A stretch of 64,000 nucleotides of DNA, taken from Pontibacter litorisediminis. GTDB lineage: Bacteria; Bacteroidota; Bacteroidia; Cytophagales; Hymenobacteraceae. Shown here one piece after another: positions 25,965 to 35,022 of the stretch. Position numbers and translations under genes: made by a program. Position 1 is the stretch's first letter. Every line of letters starts with the position of its first letter. Location of the stretch: contig NZ_JARDUA010000003.1 in NCBI RefSeq assembly GCF_029360645.1, positions 310,001 through 374,000 of the forward strand, given 5' to 3'. Under the pieces are notes generated by a model. The model was not told where the DNA came from, did not search any database, and saw only the letters and a program-made list of their open reading frames with translations.

Positions 25965-28145
25965 ATGTCTATTCAACAAGAGGTAAATCTCAAGAACAAA
26001 TTAAAAGAAGTTTTTGGGTATAATCAATTTAGGGGAAACCAGGAGCTGATAATAAACAATATTATCAACGGCAAGAACACCTTTGTGATTATGCCTACAG
26101 GCGCGGGCAAGTCGTTGTGTTACCAACTTCCTGCTCTTTCTTTACCGGGCACAGCCATCGTTATCTCGCCGCTCATCGCCCTGATGAAAAACCAGGTAGA
26201 CCAGCTGAATGCCTTCGGAGTGAACGCTCACTTCCTGAACTCCACGCTTTCCAAATCGGAAACAAACAAGGTGAAGAAGGAGACGCTGGCCGGGGAAGTG
26301 AAGTTGCTGTACGTGGCGCCGGAGTCGCTGACCAAAGAGGAGACCGTGGAGTTTCTGCGCGCCTCCAATATCTCTTTTGTTGCCATAGACGAAGCCCACT
26401 GTATCTCAGAGTGGGGCCATGATTTCCGTCCGGAGTACCGCCGCATCCGGGGCATCATCGACCAGATCGGCAACCTGCCGATCATCGCGCTCACGGCCAC
26501 GGCCACGCCAAAGGTACAGCTCGACATCCAGCGCAACCTGCAGATGGACGAGGCCTCGGTGTTTAAGTCTTCGTTTAACCGCACCAACCTCTACTATGAG
26601 GTGCGCCCGAAGCATAACACCAAGAAGCAGCTGATCCAGTACGTGAAGAAGCACAAGGGCAAGAGCGGCATCGTGTACTGCCTGAGCCGCAAGAAAGTGG
26701 AGGAGATTGCCGAGCTGCTGCGCGTAAACGATATCAAGGCGCTGCCCTACCATGCCGGCCTCGACGCCAGCATCCGCATGGCCAACCAGGACGCCTTCCT
26801 GAACGAGGAGGCGGACGTGATTGTGGCCACGATTGCCTTCGGTATGGGTATCGATAAGCCGGATGTGCGCTTCGTGATCCATTACGATACACCAAAATCG
26901 ATCGAGGGGTATTACCAGGAGACCGGACGTGCGGGGCGCGACGGCCTGGAAGGAAATTGCATCATGTTCTACAGCTATGACGACATCGTGAAGCTGGAGA
27001 AGTTCAATAAAGACAAGCCCGTAACAGAGCGCGACAACTCCAAGCTGCTGCTGCAGGAAATGGCCGCCTACGCCGACTCGGCGGTGTGCCGCCGTAAGCA
27101 GCTGCTGCACTACTTTGGTGAGACCTTTGAGAAGGACTGCGGCTTCTGCGATAACTGCCTGCACCCGAAAGAGCGTTTTGAGGCGCAGGAAGAGGTGTTG
27201 CTGGCGCTGAAGGCGGTGCAGCAAACAGGCGAGCGCTTCGGCATCGACCACATCACGCACGTGCTTACGGGCCTGCGCAACCAGTACGTGACCAGCTACG
27301 ACCACGACAAACTGGAGGTGTTTGGGGCTGGCAAGGAGCAGGACGCGCAGTTCTGGAGCTCTGTACTGCGCCAGATCCTGCTGTCTGAGTACCTGGAGAA
27401 GGATATTGACAGCTTCGGTGTAATCAAGCTCACGCAGAGAGGGGAGGACTTCATTAAGGCGCCGCAGGCAATCCAGCTGACCAAGGACCATAACTACGAC
27501 CAGGAAGTGAAGGAGGACGAGGAGAAGGAGGAGGCGCAAGCCTCGGCCGGCCACGACGAGGTGCTGTTCGACATGCTGAAGAACCTGCGTAAGAAGCTGG
27601 CCAAGGACAAAGGCCTGCCGCCTTACGTACTGTTCCAGGACCCGTCGCTGAAGGAGATGGCCACGGTGTACCCGACCACCCGCGACGAGCTGGCGCACAT
27701 TGCCGGTGTGGGCATGGGCAAGGTGCAGAAGTTCGGCAAGCCGTTCCTGGACATGATCAGCAAGTATGTGGAGGAGAACGACATCGTGACGGCCGCCGAC
27801 GTGGTGGTGAAGACGACGGTGAACAAGTCCAAGATCAAGATCTACATCATCCAGCAGATAGACAAAAAGGTGGACCTGGAGGAGATCGCCTCTTCCAAAG
27901 ACCTGACCATGCCGGAACTGATCGAGGAGATCGAGCACATCTGCTACTCCGGCACCAAGCTGAACCTGAACTACTACATCAATAATATTCTGGATCAGGA
28001 GCGCCAGGAGGAGATCTACGATTACTTCATGAACGCCAGCACAGATAACATTGCGGTGGCCCTGAAAGAGCTTGGCACCGATGATTACACGGAAGAGGAC
28101 CTGCGCCTGATGCGCATCAAGTTCCTGTCGGAGTATGCCAACTGA
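25965..28145 (+). CDS. recQ: ATP-dependent DNA helicase RecQ
   Basis: 726 residues from ATG 25965 (MSIQQEVNLK). Motif 0 FGYNQFRGNQ near 17-26, Walker A MPTGAGKSLCYQLPA near 46-60, DEAH box VAIDEAHCISEWGHDFRPEY near 142-161, motif VI YYQETGRAGRDG near 317-328. A zinc-binding subdomain (C near 364, CGFCDNC near 390-396), a winged-helix RQC and an HRDC domain (about 520-600) follow. The C-terminal extension with an HTH-like end is usual in Bacteroidota RecQ. It unwinds recombination and repair intermediates. Monocistronic. Confidence 0.95.
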   Translation: MSIQQEVNLKNKLKEVFGYNQFRGNQELIINNIINGKNTFVIMPTGAGKSLCYQLPALSLPGTAIVISPLIALMKNQVDQLNAFGVNAHFLNSTLSKSETNKVKKETLAGEVKLLYVAPESLTKEETVEFLRASNISFVAIDEAHCISEWGHDFRPEYRRIRGIIDQIGNLPIIALTATATPKVQLDIQRNLQMDEASVFKSSFNRTNLYYEVRPKHNTKKQLIQYVKKHKGKSGIVYCLSRKKVEEIAELLRVNDIKALPYHAGLDASIRMANQDAFLNEEADVIVATIAFGMGIDKPDVRFVIHYDTPKSIEGYYQETGRAGRDGLEGNCIMFYSYDDIVKLEKFNKDKPVTERDNSKLLLQEMAAYADSAVCRRKQLLHYFGETFEKDCGFCDNCLHPKERFEAQEEVLLALKAVQQTGERFGIDHITHVLTGLRNQYVTSYDHDKLEVFGAGKEQDAQFWSSVLRQILLSEYLEKDIDSFGVIKLTQRGEDFIKAPQAIQLTKDHNYDQEVKEDEEKEEAQASAGHDEVLFDMLKNLRKKLAKDKGLPPYVLFQDPSLKEMATVYPTTRDELAHIAGVGMGKVQKFGKPFLDMISKYVEENDIVTAADVVVKTTVNKSKIKIYIIQQIDKKVDLEEIASSKDLTMPELIEEIEHICYSGTKLNLNYYINNILDQERQEEIYDYFMNASTDNIAVALKELGTDDYTEEDLRLMRIKFLSEYAN

Positions 28146-28167
28146 TTTGAGGCAAGTATAGAATATG

Positions 28168-28197
28168 AAAGCGGCCGTGTTTGATCGGCCGCTTTTT
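28168..28197 (+). terminator. Rho-independent terminator of recQ
   Basis: Stem AAAGCGGCCG/CGGCCGCTTT (28168-28177 with 28186-28195) with a T run. Confidence 0.88.
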
Positions 28198-28314
28198 CTT
28201 TTACCAGCCTCTGAAGTGTAAGTCAGAAGTATAAAGAACTAAAGTGCTGCGCAGACAAGTATAAATCTTTAACTTCGCAGGAGAGTACAGCAATCAACAA
28301 TAAGAAACCTAATT

Positions 28315-29604
28315 ATGAACGTACTTGTGATAGGGTCTGGTGCCCGTGAGCATGCCATCGCCTGGAAACTTAGCCAGAGCGAGTTCTGCGACCAGGTGTT
28401 TGTGGCGCCGGGCAACGCCGGCACCGCAGAGTTTCATACCACGGCTGCCGTAGATATCCACGACTTTGAGGAGTTGGGCAAATTCGCTGCCGACTTCAAC
28501 ATCATGATGGTGGTGGTAGGTCCGGAGAACTCACTGGTGGAGGGCATCCACGATTACTTTGCGCAGTCGGATTACCTGAAGCATATCCTGGTGATCGGGC
28601 CCAAGAAGGCCGGTGCCATGCTGGAGGGCAGCAAGGACTATTGTAAGTCCTTCCTGCAGAAGTATAGCATCCCTACGGCGCGTTACCAGACCTTTACCGA
28701 GGCCACTTTCAAAGAGGCAGTGGATTACCTGAAGCAGCAGAGCTTCCCGACCGTGATCAAGGCCGATGGCCTGGCGGCCGGCAAGGGCGTGATCATTGCC
28801 CAGGACTATGAGGAAGGCTTTGACGCGCTGGAGGCCATGCTGCGCAACAAGCGCTTCGGCAACGCCAGCAGCAAGGTGGTGATAGAGGAGTACCTGCAGG
28901 GGATAGAGGTATCGGTGTTTATCCTGACTGACGGCAAGGAGTACGTGCTGCTGCCGGAGGCGAAGGACTACAAGCGCATCGGTGAGGGCGACACGGGCCT
29001 GAACACGGGCGGTATGGGGGCCATCTCCCCGGTTGCGTTTGCCGACGAGGCCTTTATGCAGAAGGTGAAGGAGCGCGTGATTGAGCCGACGCTGCGCGGC
29101 ATGCAGGCAGAACAGCTGGATTACTCCGGCTTCCTGTTCATTGGCCTGATGAACGTGAACGGCGACCCATATGTGATTGAGTACAACGTGCGCCTCGGGG
29201 ACCCGGAGACGGAGGCCATACTGCCGCGCATCAAGTCAGACCTGTTTATGATGTTCAAGGCGCTGCACGACCACACACTGGGGGCGTACAAGCTGGAGAT
29301 AGACCCGCGCACGGCCACCACGGTTATACTTGCCTCCGGCGGCTACCCGGAAGGGTATGAGAAGGGAAAGGAAATTACAGGCCTGGAGAGCGTGCCTGAG
29401 GATGTGTTGGTGTTCCATGCCGGCACCTCGAAGGTGAACGGCAAGCTGCTGAACAGCGGCGGCCGCGTGTTTGCTGTTACCGCCCTGGGCGATACCATGG
29501 AAGAGGCGCTGGCAAAGGCCAATACCGCCGCAGAGGCCATCACCTGGCAAGACCGCTACTACCGCCGCGACATCGGGTTTGACCTGGGTAAGCTGAGCGT
29601 ATAA
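28315..29604 (+). CDS. purD: Phosphoribosylamine-glycine ligase
   Basis: 429 residues with N-domain VLVIGSGAREHAIAWKL (residues 3-19), ATP-grasp core (VIKADGLAAGKGVIIA near 147-162) and the GLNTGGMGAISP signature near 229-240, then YNVRLGDPETEAILPR near 289-304. It catalyses the second step of purine biosynthesis. Monocistronic. TAACTTCG at 28270-28277 could be a weak -7 element. Confidence 0.96.
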   Translation: MNVLVIGSGAREHAIAWKLSQSEFCDQVFVAPGNAGTAEFHTTAAVDIHDFEELGKFAADFNIMMVVVGPENSLVEGIHDYFAQSDYLKHILVIGPKKAGAMLEGSKDYCKSFLQKYSIPTARYQTFTEATFKEAVDYLKQQSFPTVIKADGLAAGKGVIIAQDYEEGFDALEAMLRNKRFGNASSKVVIEEYLQGIEVSVFILTDGKEYVLLPEAKDYKRIGEGDTGLNTGGMGAISPVAFADEAFMQKVKERVIEPTLRGMQAEQLDYSGFLFIGLMNVNGDPYVIEYNVRLGDPETEAILPRIKSDLFMMFKALHDHTLGAYKLEIDPRTATTVILASGGYPEGYEKGKEITGLESVPEDVLVFHAGTSKVNGKLLNSGGRVFAVTALGDTMEEALAKANTAAEAITWQDRYYRRDIGFDLGKLSV

Positions 29605-29621
29605 CAAAGCATAAATAGTAT

Positions 29622-29667
29622 AAAAAGAGAGGGGCGGCAGATAACTATCTGCCGCCCCTCTCTTTTT
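29622..29667. terminator. Very strong bidirectional hairpin terminator
   Basis: A 22-bp perfect inverted repeat (29622-29643 with 29646-29667; core GAGAGGGGCGGCAGATA) with only a 2-nt loop, ending in A and T runs. It lies between convergent purD and the bacilliredoxin gene. Confidence 0.93.
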
Positions 29668-29681
29668 ATACTATCCTGAGC

Positions 29682-30101
29682 TTAGCAATAGGCTTCAAAC
29701 GCGCCTTGCAGGTTCTCCACCACACGGTTCAGGTCGTTGCCCTCAATGTGGTAGCGCTCGATCATGTGCACCAGCTCGCCATCTTTGAACAAGGCAATAG
29801 AAGGCGAAGACGGAGGGTAGGGCAGCATGAACTCACGTGCCTTAGCGGTGGCTTCCTGCTCCATGCCGGCAAAAACCGTCACCAGTTTCGCAGGCTTTTT
29901 CTCAGAGGCAGCCACGGCCATCTTCACAGCGGGGCGAGCCTTGGATGCGGCACAGCCACATACAGAGTTTACGGCCAGCAGCACAGTGCCTTCAGATTTT
30001 ACCGCCTGCTCTACTTCCTCTGGGGTCATCAGTTGCTCAAAGCCGGCAGAGGTAAGGTCCTCACGGATAGGGGCAACCATATATTCAGGGTACATTGCCA
30101 T
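29682..30101 (-). CDS. Bacilliredoxin BrxA/BrxB family (YphP/YqiW)
   Basis: 139 residues from the ATG at 30101 (MAMYPEYMVAP); the 41-codon open extension upstream crosses the promoter and is not translated. The active site is VNSVCGCAASKARP near 52-65, the CGC motif of the DUF1094 family, followed by FAGMEQEAT and YPPSSPSIALFKDGELVHMIER. In Bacillus these thiol-disulfide proteins remove bacillithiol from mixed disulfides; many Bacteroidota are thought to use bacillithiol. Monocistronic. Confidence 0.93.
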   Translation of the reverse strand: MAMYPEYMVAPIREDLTSAGFEQLMTPEEVEQAVKSEGTVLLAVNSVCGCAASKARPAVKMAVAASEKKPAKLVTVFAGMEQEATAKAREFMLPYPPSSPSIALFKDGELVHMIERYHIEGNDLNRVVENLQGAFEAYC

Positions 30102-30131
30102 AGTTAATCGGGTTAAATGTTTAATACGGTG

Positions 30132-30139
30132 CAAAGTTA
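30132..30139 (-). promoter_or_regulatory. -7 promoter element of the bacilliredoxin gene
   Basis: TAACTTTG on the minus strand matches TAnnTTTG, 31 bp upstream of the ATG at 30101. It fixes the translation start downstream of 30132. Confidence 0.5.
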
Positions 30140-30453
30140 ACAAATCCTCGCCACAAAAGATACAGGCTGTAGAAGGCGAATCCTGTACCTGCTTGCGCAC
30201 ACCGGTTAACAAAAGAAAAGGCATAAAGTTTTGTATTGTTCAGGGCAAATGCGGCTGCGGCACAACATCTGTATCCTTGCTAAAGTATAAGAAGTTAAGC
30301 CAGCTATAGTGCGGTTCTGCACCAGGCATGAACCGCGCTTATTGAATTATACTTATACAATTTGTTTTACGCCTGTGTAGGTTTCGCTTCATCGGGGGCG
30401 ATGGCCACTCGTTCGCCCGGGCAAAACCTATAAGCGCATAAAAAAAGGTTGCC

Positions 30454-30795
30454 ATGATGCCGTTACACCCTTATGCCCGAAATGCCTCAGTGCGCTACTT
30501 CTACCTGCCTGGCAGCAAAGAGCGGAGCGCAGAGGTCATCCAAGTGCTTAACAGCAGGTCTGAAACAGTGAATGTGCCCATGCGGGAGGAGGACGTTGAG
30601 CTGGAGGCGTTCTTTGCGCGACCCTTATCAGCACGGGAAGCGGAGGCATACAAGCAGGCCGAGACCTGGAAGATATTTTCCTCCTGGGAGGAGCTAAGGC
30701 ACGACCATTTTAAGTTCGGGCTCTCCGATGAGCAGATGGAACAGGTCCTGCGGTTCAGAGGGCGCTTTGAGCTACAGGAGGAGATGGCAGCCTGA
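30454..30795 (+). CDS. Hypothetical protein, 113 aa
   Basis: Starts with consecutive ATG codons at 30454/30457. Soluble, acidic and helical in appearance (EEDVELEAFFARPLSAREAEAYKQAETWKIF and LSDEQMEQVLRFRGRFELQEEM). No signal peptide and no motif recognised. A strong hairpin follows, and the neighbour on the right is convergent, so the gene stands alone. Coding potential is supported by length, composition and the terminator only. Confidence 0.55.
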   Translation: MMPLHPYARNASVRYFYLPGSKERSAEVIQVLNSRSETVNVPMREEDVELEAFFARPLSAREAEAYKQAETWKIFSSWEELRHDHFKFGLSDEQMEQVLRFRGRFELQEEMAA

Positions 30796-30821
30796 AAACT
30801 CACAACTTATTTTAAAGTTAA

Positions 30822-30864
30822 AAAGAGGCCGCAGGAGCGTTTAAAATAGCTCCTGCGGCCTTTC
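30822..30864. terminator. Bidirectional hairpin terminator
   Basis: 13-bp stem AGGCCGCAGGAGC/GCTCCTGCGGCCT (30826-30838 with 30849-30861) between two convergent genes. Confidence 0.88.
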
Positions 30865-30877
30865 GCCTTTCCTGTGC

Positions 30878-31636
30878 TTACTCCTTGCCTGTAAAGTCTA
30901 AGGTGTGGAAGAAGCTGACCTGTAGGGTGTGGTTGTGCTCAAAAACCTGCCCGTTGGCTTTCTGCACGAGTTGGTTCAGATAACCTAGCTCCAGCGAAGC
31001 AGTGGTGCTGAATTTATACCCCAGCGCGGCGTAGGCCCTATTCTGATCAAAGATGTTCTGCCTTACGTTCTTGCCGAAACCAACAAACACTTCATCGTAA
31101 GCTGCCAAAAAGAATTCCTTTGGCTCCAAGGTAGTGCCTGCCAAGGGCATGGTGGCCTTTAGCATATAGCGGGCGCGGTTTAGGTAGGTATAGGCGGAGG
31201 CGCCCGGCTGTTTTACCCAGCGCTGCTCCAGGCGGTAACGGTGCCCCAGGCCCAGGCGAGCCAGGTTGCCCTTAAGCTGTAGCTGCTGGTAAATGCGCTG
31301 TTCTGGAAATTTGTCGGCCACCGGGTAATCGCCGTAAGGGTGGGTCTCGATGTAGCCGTAGCCCAGTGTGAACATGGCGTTGGGGGCCAGGTCATAGTTT
31401 ATGCCCGTGCGCACAAGCAGTTGCTGCGGGTCCTGGAAGGTGTTGTGCCGGCGCAGCTGCAGTTCGGCATGCACGCCCCATTTTTCGGCAAACTTGTGGT
31501 CGCCGAAGTACATGTACCAGCCATTGGTGTTGTGGTCTTTAATACGCTCGTTGCTTTGCGCGAAGGTAGTGGTCTGCAGCAGGGCAGGGCTTGCAAGTGC
31601 CCAAACCAGGCACAGGAGTATATAGCGTGCTTTCAT
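30878..31636 (-). CDS. DUF2490 outer-membrane beta-barrel-like protein
   Basis: 252 residues with a signal peptide (cleavage after FAQS near residue 27). The segment NGWYMYFGDHKFAEKWGVHAELQLRRHN (about 38-65) is the typical start of DUF2490. The rest consists of alternating amphipathic strands with many aromatic residues (LGYGYIETHPYGDYPVADKFPEQRIYQQLQLKG), consistent with a porin-like barrel. The last strand ends in F (VSFFHTLDFTGKE nearby). Function unknown. Confidence 0.82.
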   Translation of the reverse strand: MKARYILLCLVWALASPALLQTTTFAQSNERIKDHNTNGWYMYFGDHKFAEKWGVHAELQLRRHNTFQDPQQLLVRTGINYDLAPNAMFTLGYGYIETHPYGDYPVADKFPEQRIYQQLQLKGNLARLGLGHRYRLEQRWVKQPGASAYTYLNRARYMLKATMPLAGTTLEPKEFFLAAYDEVFVGFGKNVRQNIFDQNRAYAALGYKFSTTASLELGYLNQLVQKANGQVFEHNHTLQVSFFHTLDFTGKE

Positions 31637-31743
31637 ACGGCTAAAGTTGGCACACTAATTCTTAAACTTCAACTGGAATACTAATTCAACAAGTGTTATA
31701 GGGCTGCACGATTCGGCTTATTAGCGGTGCCTGCCCCGGATAC

Positions 31744-33399
31744 TCAACTGCCTTCCCTTGCCTGCTCATCCGTTACAAAGAGCCGCTGTGCAGGCAGGGC
31801 AAATCCTTTGCCCGTCGTATGCACCACCTCCAGTATTCCTAAAATCAGCTCCTCCTTAACCTCCAAGTGCTCGTTAAAATCGCTGGTGAGGATGTAGGTG
31901 AAAACATCTACCTGCAGCGCGTCTGTGCCGACCGCCGTCAGGCGTACCCTGTTGCTTGCCTTGTCTAGCTTTGGGTGGGCGGCTAAGAGCTCGCGTAGCG
32001 ACTGCAGGACAGCCTGTGCCTGCGTCGGCGCAGTGTCGTAGCGCAGCCGGAGGCTTGGGTTAAACAGAAAGCGGTCCCGGTGCGCGTAGTTCTCGATCTT
32101 TTGGGAGGAGAAATCGCCGTTAGGAATCGTGACAATAGTGCGTTCTGCGGTTCGGAGGCGGGTGGAGCGCATCCCGATCTGCTCCACTGTGCCGGTTGTG
32201 TCGCCTACCTTGCAGAAGTCGCCAACCCGGACAGGCTGGTCGGCAAGCAGGGTGACACTGCCAACAAAGTTCTCCACTGTTTTCTGGGCCCCAAGTGCCA
32301 GTGCAATACCACCTATGCCCAGGGCAGCCAGGCCTGTCGTCACATCAAAGCCCAAGGTGCCAAGTACGGCTATCGAACCCAGTACAAGGAGGGCTACCTT
32401 TGCCCCCCGGCGCAGGAAGAGCACGATAGAGATACCGGACATGCTGCGGCGCTCCGTCAGGCGGCGCTGGCTAAAGCTAGCGATAACATCCACCAGCCGC
32501 CACAGCAGCAGGAGCACGGCAACCAGCCCTATGATTATGGTAAGCTCACTTAAGCGCTGCCGCACAATGATGGAGATGCCCACCCTTTGGCTTAGCGCCA
32601 CCAGAATCCAAGTGGCCAGGTACAGCCGTATTGGCAGGGAGAATGCCTTGATAATACCGTAAGTAGGCTCCTCGCGGGTTTTGCGCCAGATAAAACGAAC
32701 CAGCGCAGCAGCGGCTGACGTAATGCCCCAGGCAATAAGGTACGAGGTCACGGCCACTGCCAGCATGGCCAGCCAATGACCTATGGGCACTCCTCCCCAC
32801 TTGTTTTCCTGCAGTACGGTCGGTAGCAGCCTGTCCGTGATGGTGACGGGGGCTTCCTCGGTTGCGGTAGGTAACTTTTGGATCGTTTGGGAAGAAAACA
32901 GCCATATGGGACCCCCGTCAGGGCCTTCTGTCTTCTCTAAAAGTATATCGAACGACTCCCCGTTAACGGTAGCCGTACCCACGCGGTCCAGGTTTTGCCC
33001 AAGGTCATCTTTCTGGTAACCTGAGGGATCGTCGCTGATCCAGGCCCTGGGCAGCAGCCTGCTGCTTTGGTCCAGTAGCCGCTGCAAGGCTCTTGCTGTT
33101 CCGGCACCGTCTTTTACAGCGCCTGATGGGGTGTTTAGATCCAGATAGAAGGCAGCTTTCGTGTAGTCCTGATCGGCCACGGCCTCAATAAAACCGTTAA
33201 CCGTGCCACGGGGCGTGCGCCTGCCCAGCGTGTCCTCGGGCCAGGTGGGCGCAGCCGCTTCCACTGAGTCCTGCACTGGCTCCTGCCCGAAAGAGGCAGC
33301 AGGGAATGCAACCGCTAACAACAGGATGCCGCAAAGGAGCAGCTGCCGGATGCCACCTGAAAGAGTGGGGTAGATAGTAAGGTTTGGCTGATGGTGCAT
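31744..33399 (-). CDS. Mechanosensitive ion channel, MscS family
   Basis: 551 residues. A signal-like first helix is followed by a periplasmic domain (about 35-180) rich in Asp/Pro. Several transmembrane helices cover about 195-390. The pore helix and MscS beta-domain are seen as LGIGGIALALGAQKTVENFVGSVTLLADQPVRVGDFCKVGDTTGTVEQIGMRSTRLRT (written over residues ~385-445). It protects against hypo-osmotic shock; the long N-terminal domain resembles YbdG/MscM-type family members. No clear terminator directly after the gene. Confidence 0.9.
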   Translation of the reverse strand: MHHQPNLTIYPTLSGGIRQLLLCGILLLAVAFPAASFGQEPVQDSVEAAAPTWPEDTLGRRTPRGTVNGFIEAVADQDYTKAAFYLDLNTPSGAVKDGAGTARALQRLLDQSSRLLPRAWISDDPSGYQKDDLGQNLDRVGTATVNGESFDILLEKTEGPDGGPIWLFSSQTIQKLPTATEEAPVTITDRLLPTVLQENKWGGVPIGHWLAMLAVAVTSYLIAWGITSAAAALVRFIWRKTREEPTYGIIKAFSLPIRLYLATWILVALSQRVGISIIVRQRLSELTIIIGLVAVLLLLWRLVDVIASFSQRRLTERRSMSGISIVLFLRRGAKVALLVLGSIAVLGTLGFDVTTGLAALGIGGIALALGAQKTVENFVGSVTLLADQPVRVGDFCKVGDTTGTVEQIGMRSTRLRTAERTIVTIPNGDFSSQKIENYAHRDRFLFNPSLRLRYDTAPTQAQAVLQSLRELLAAHPKLDKASNRVRLTAVGTDALQVDVFTYILTSDFNEHLEVKEELILGILEVVHTTGKGFALPAQRLFVTDEQAREGS

Positions 33400-33583
33400 G
33401 GTGATGCTATGGTGCTTAGGCCTGAGATAAGAGCAGGTCGTCTGGTTTAGCGAAGGTGTTTACCGGAGCGGAAGCCTCTGCCAATACCATCAACTGTAAC
33501 GGCTCCACAGGGATGGGGTTACGCATACAGTGCGCTGGCGCAGGCGCAGGTTCCCTGGAGCAGAGGCAGCCTTGGGTAAAATG

Positions 33584-33625
33584 CGGCGGGCCAGAGGCAG
33601 TACACCTGCTGCCTCTGGCCCGCCG
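33584..33625 (-). terminator. Long hairpin, probable terminator of the CaCA antiporter gene
   Basis: 17-bp perfect stem (33584-33600 with 33609-33625; core GGGCCAGAGGCAG) with an 8-nt loop. Read on the minus strand it is followed by GCATTTTACCC, a short T tract, as expected after the antiporter gene ending at 33651. Confidence 0.7.
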
Positions 33626-33650
33626 CCCTATCTATCCCTGTTGCGCCACG

Positions 33651-34604
33651 CTACTGCATCACAAGCACGGCCAAATATGCCACGTATAGCGCCAGCAGTA
33701 TGCCGCCCTCCCAACGCGCCAGCTGCCTGCCTCTTCCGGTAAAGATGAAGACAAACAACAACAGCCCGGCGAGTATGTTCACGGAGATATCCATGATAGA
33801 GCTTGGCTGCACCGTAAGCGGAGTAACTATGGTAGATATGCCCAGGATAAAGAAGATGTTGAAGATGTTGGATCCAACAACATTGCCAATGGCGATGTCT
33901 ACGTTCCGTTTGCGCACCGCCACCACCGATGTGGCCAGCTCGGGAAGGGAAGTGCCTATGGAAACAATCGTCAGGCCGATCAGGCGCTCAGACATGCCGA
34001 AGAGCTGCGCAATGCTGACAGCGCTCGTCACGATCAGCCTGCCACCAATAACCAGGCCTGCAAGGCCTATGATCAGGAAAATGAAGGACTTGAGGAAGGT
34101 ATACTGCTCTGCGGGTGTCTCCTCCTGGTTCGCCCCACCCACGGCCAGGGTAATGTTGTACACCAGGAAAATTGAAAAGAAGAGCAGCAGGATCAGCCCG
34201 TCTGTTCTGGATATGGCACTGGTGGCGCTGCCATCCAGGAAAGCATCGCTGGCAGTAACCAACACGGCCACAGCCGCCAAGAAGCTTAGGGGCACCTCTA
34301 GCCAGGTGGTGTTATTTTTTACAGAGAGGGGGTAAATCAAAGCCGAAATGCCCAGGATGCCGAGCACGTTGAAGATGTTACTGCCCAGTACGTTGCCGAG
34401 TACCATCTCCGTGTTGTTGTTGATGGAGGCAAAAAGGTTAACCACCAGCTCGGGGGCTGAGGTGCCGAAGGCTACAATCGTCAGGCCTATAACGATGTTC
34501 GGAACGCCAAGCCTAGAGGCGAGGCTGGAGGCGCCGTCCACTAACTTGGAAGCGCCAAATATAAGGGCAACAAAGCCCACAAGGAGTAAAAGAAGGTCTA
34601 GCAT
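33651..34604 (-). CDS. Calcium/sodium antiporter, CaCA family (YrbG-like)
   Basis: 317 residues with ten hydrophobic helices in two inverted halves. Each half carries the alpha-repeat: FGTSAPELVVNLFASINNNTEMVLGNVLGSNIFN near 47-80 and IGTSLPELATSVVAVRKRNVDIAIGNVVGSNIFN near 216-250, with the Glu and Asn residues that form the cation site. It exchanges Na+ or H+ for Ca2+ at the inner membrane. It is the last recognisable core gene before the island. Confidence 0.93.
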   Translation of the reverse strand: MLDLLLLLVGFVALIFGASKLVDGASSLASRLGVPNIVIGLTIVAFGTSAPELVVNLFASINNNTEMVLGNVLGSNIFNVLGILGISALIYPLSVKNNTTWLEVPLSFLAAVAVLVTASDAFLDGSATSAISRTDGLILLLFFSIFLVYNITLAVGGANQEETPAEQYTFLKSFIFLIIGLAGLVIGGRLIVTSAVSIAQLFGMSERLIGLTIVSIGTSLPELATSVVAVRKRNVDIAIGNVVGSNIFNIFFILGISTIVTPLTVQPSSIMDISVNILAGLLLFVFIFTGRGRQLARWEGGILLALYVAYLAVLVMQ

Positions 34605-35022
34605 GGTATGATCAAAAACCTCATAAAGTTAGGTTGAAAACAGGGATTTACAACCAGGGGAGCGGGGAAACAGGAAATTACTACAGCGCCTGAGTTTACT
34701 TAATACCTGATGCCTTCCGGCGCAGGAAAATAGATCCGTGAAGTATGGCAGGGAGGAAACAGCCTAAAACAAGAGGCAGCGGCTGTGTTTAGTAAAATAA
34801 AAAAAGCCTCTCAGCGTAGTGCTAAGAGGCTTTTCGGTGGTCACGAAGGGACCATCATGAATCTTACGATACGTTTTACAAAATGTCATAAATCTTAGGT
34901 TGCGTTCAAACTAGGCCGATTTGTCATTTTACAAAAATTTGTTGTTTTGTATTTTAATGGTGAAATTTACGAATGTATGGTGAATGGGCGTGGTGCATGG
35001 ATAATCTCAAAATTGAACGACC
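34605..35022. other. Core/island junction upstream of the integrase
   Basis: 418 bp without a gene. It contains a hairpin terminator at 34801-34834, then an AT-rich zone (34850-34980) holding two copies of TTTTACAAAA (34874-34883 and 34927-34936) and two of ATCTTA (34861 and 34892). These may be integrase arm or core sites, or regulatory repeats. No tRNA gene was found here, so the target of integration remains unknown. Confidence 0.5.
34801..34834. terminator. Hairpin terminator at the island edge
   Basis: Stem AAAAGCCTCT/AGAGGCTTTT with flanking A and T runs. No gene immediately precedes it on the plus strand, so it may be the remnant terminator of a gene disrupted or displaced by the island, or it may insulate the island from the chromosome. 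Confidence 0.75.

Noticed and set aside
26406..27938. 510-codon minus-strand frame
   Set aside because: Antisense shadow of recQ; His/Val/Leu-rich composition without motifs.
34835..34860. Possible tRNA 3' end next to the integrase (TGGTCACGAAGGGACCA)
   Set aside because: Only a 5-bp hairpin is formed; no cloverleaf or T-loop consensus.
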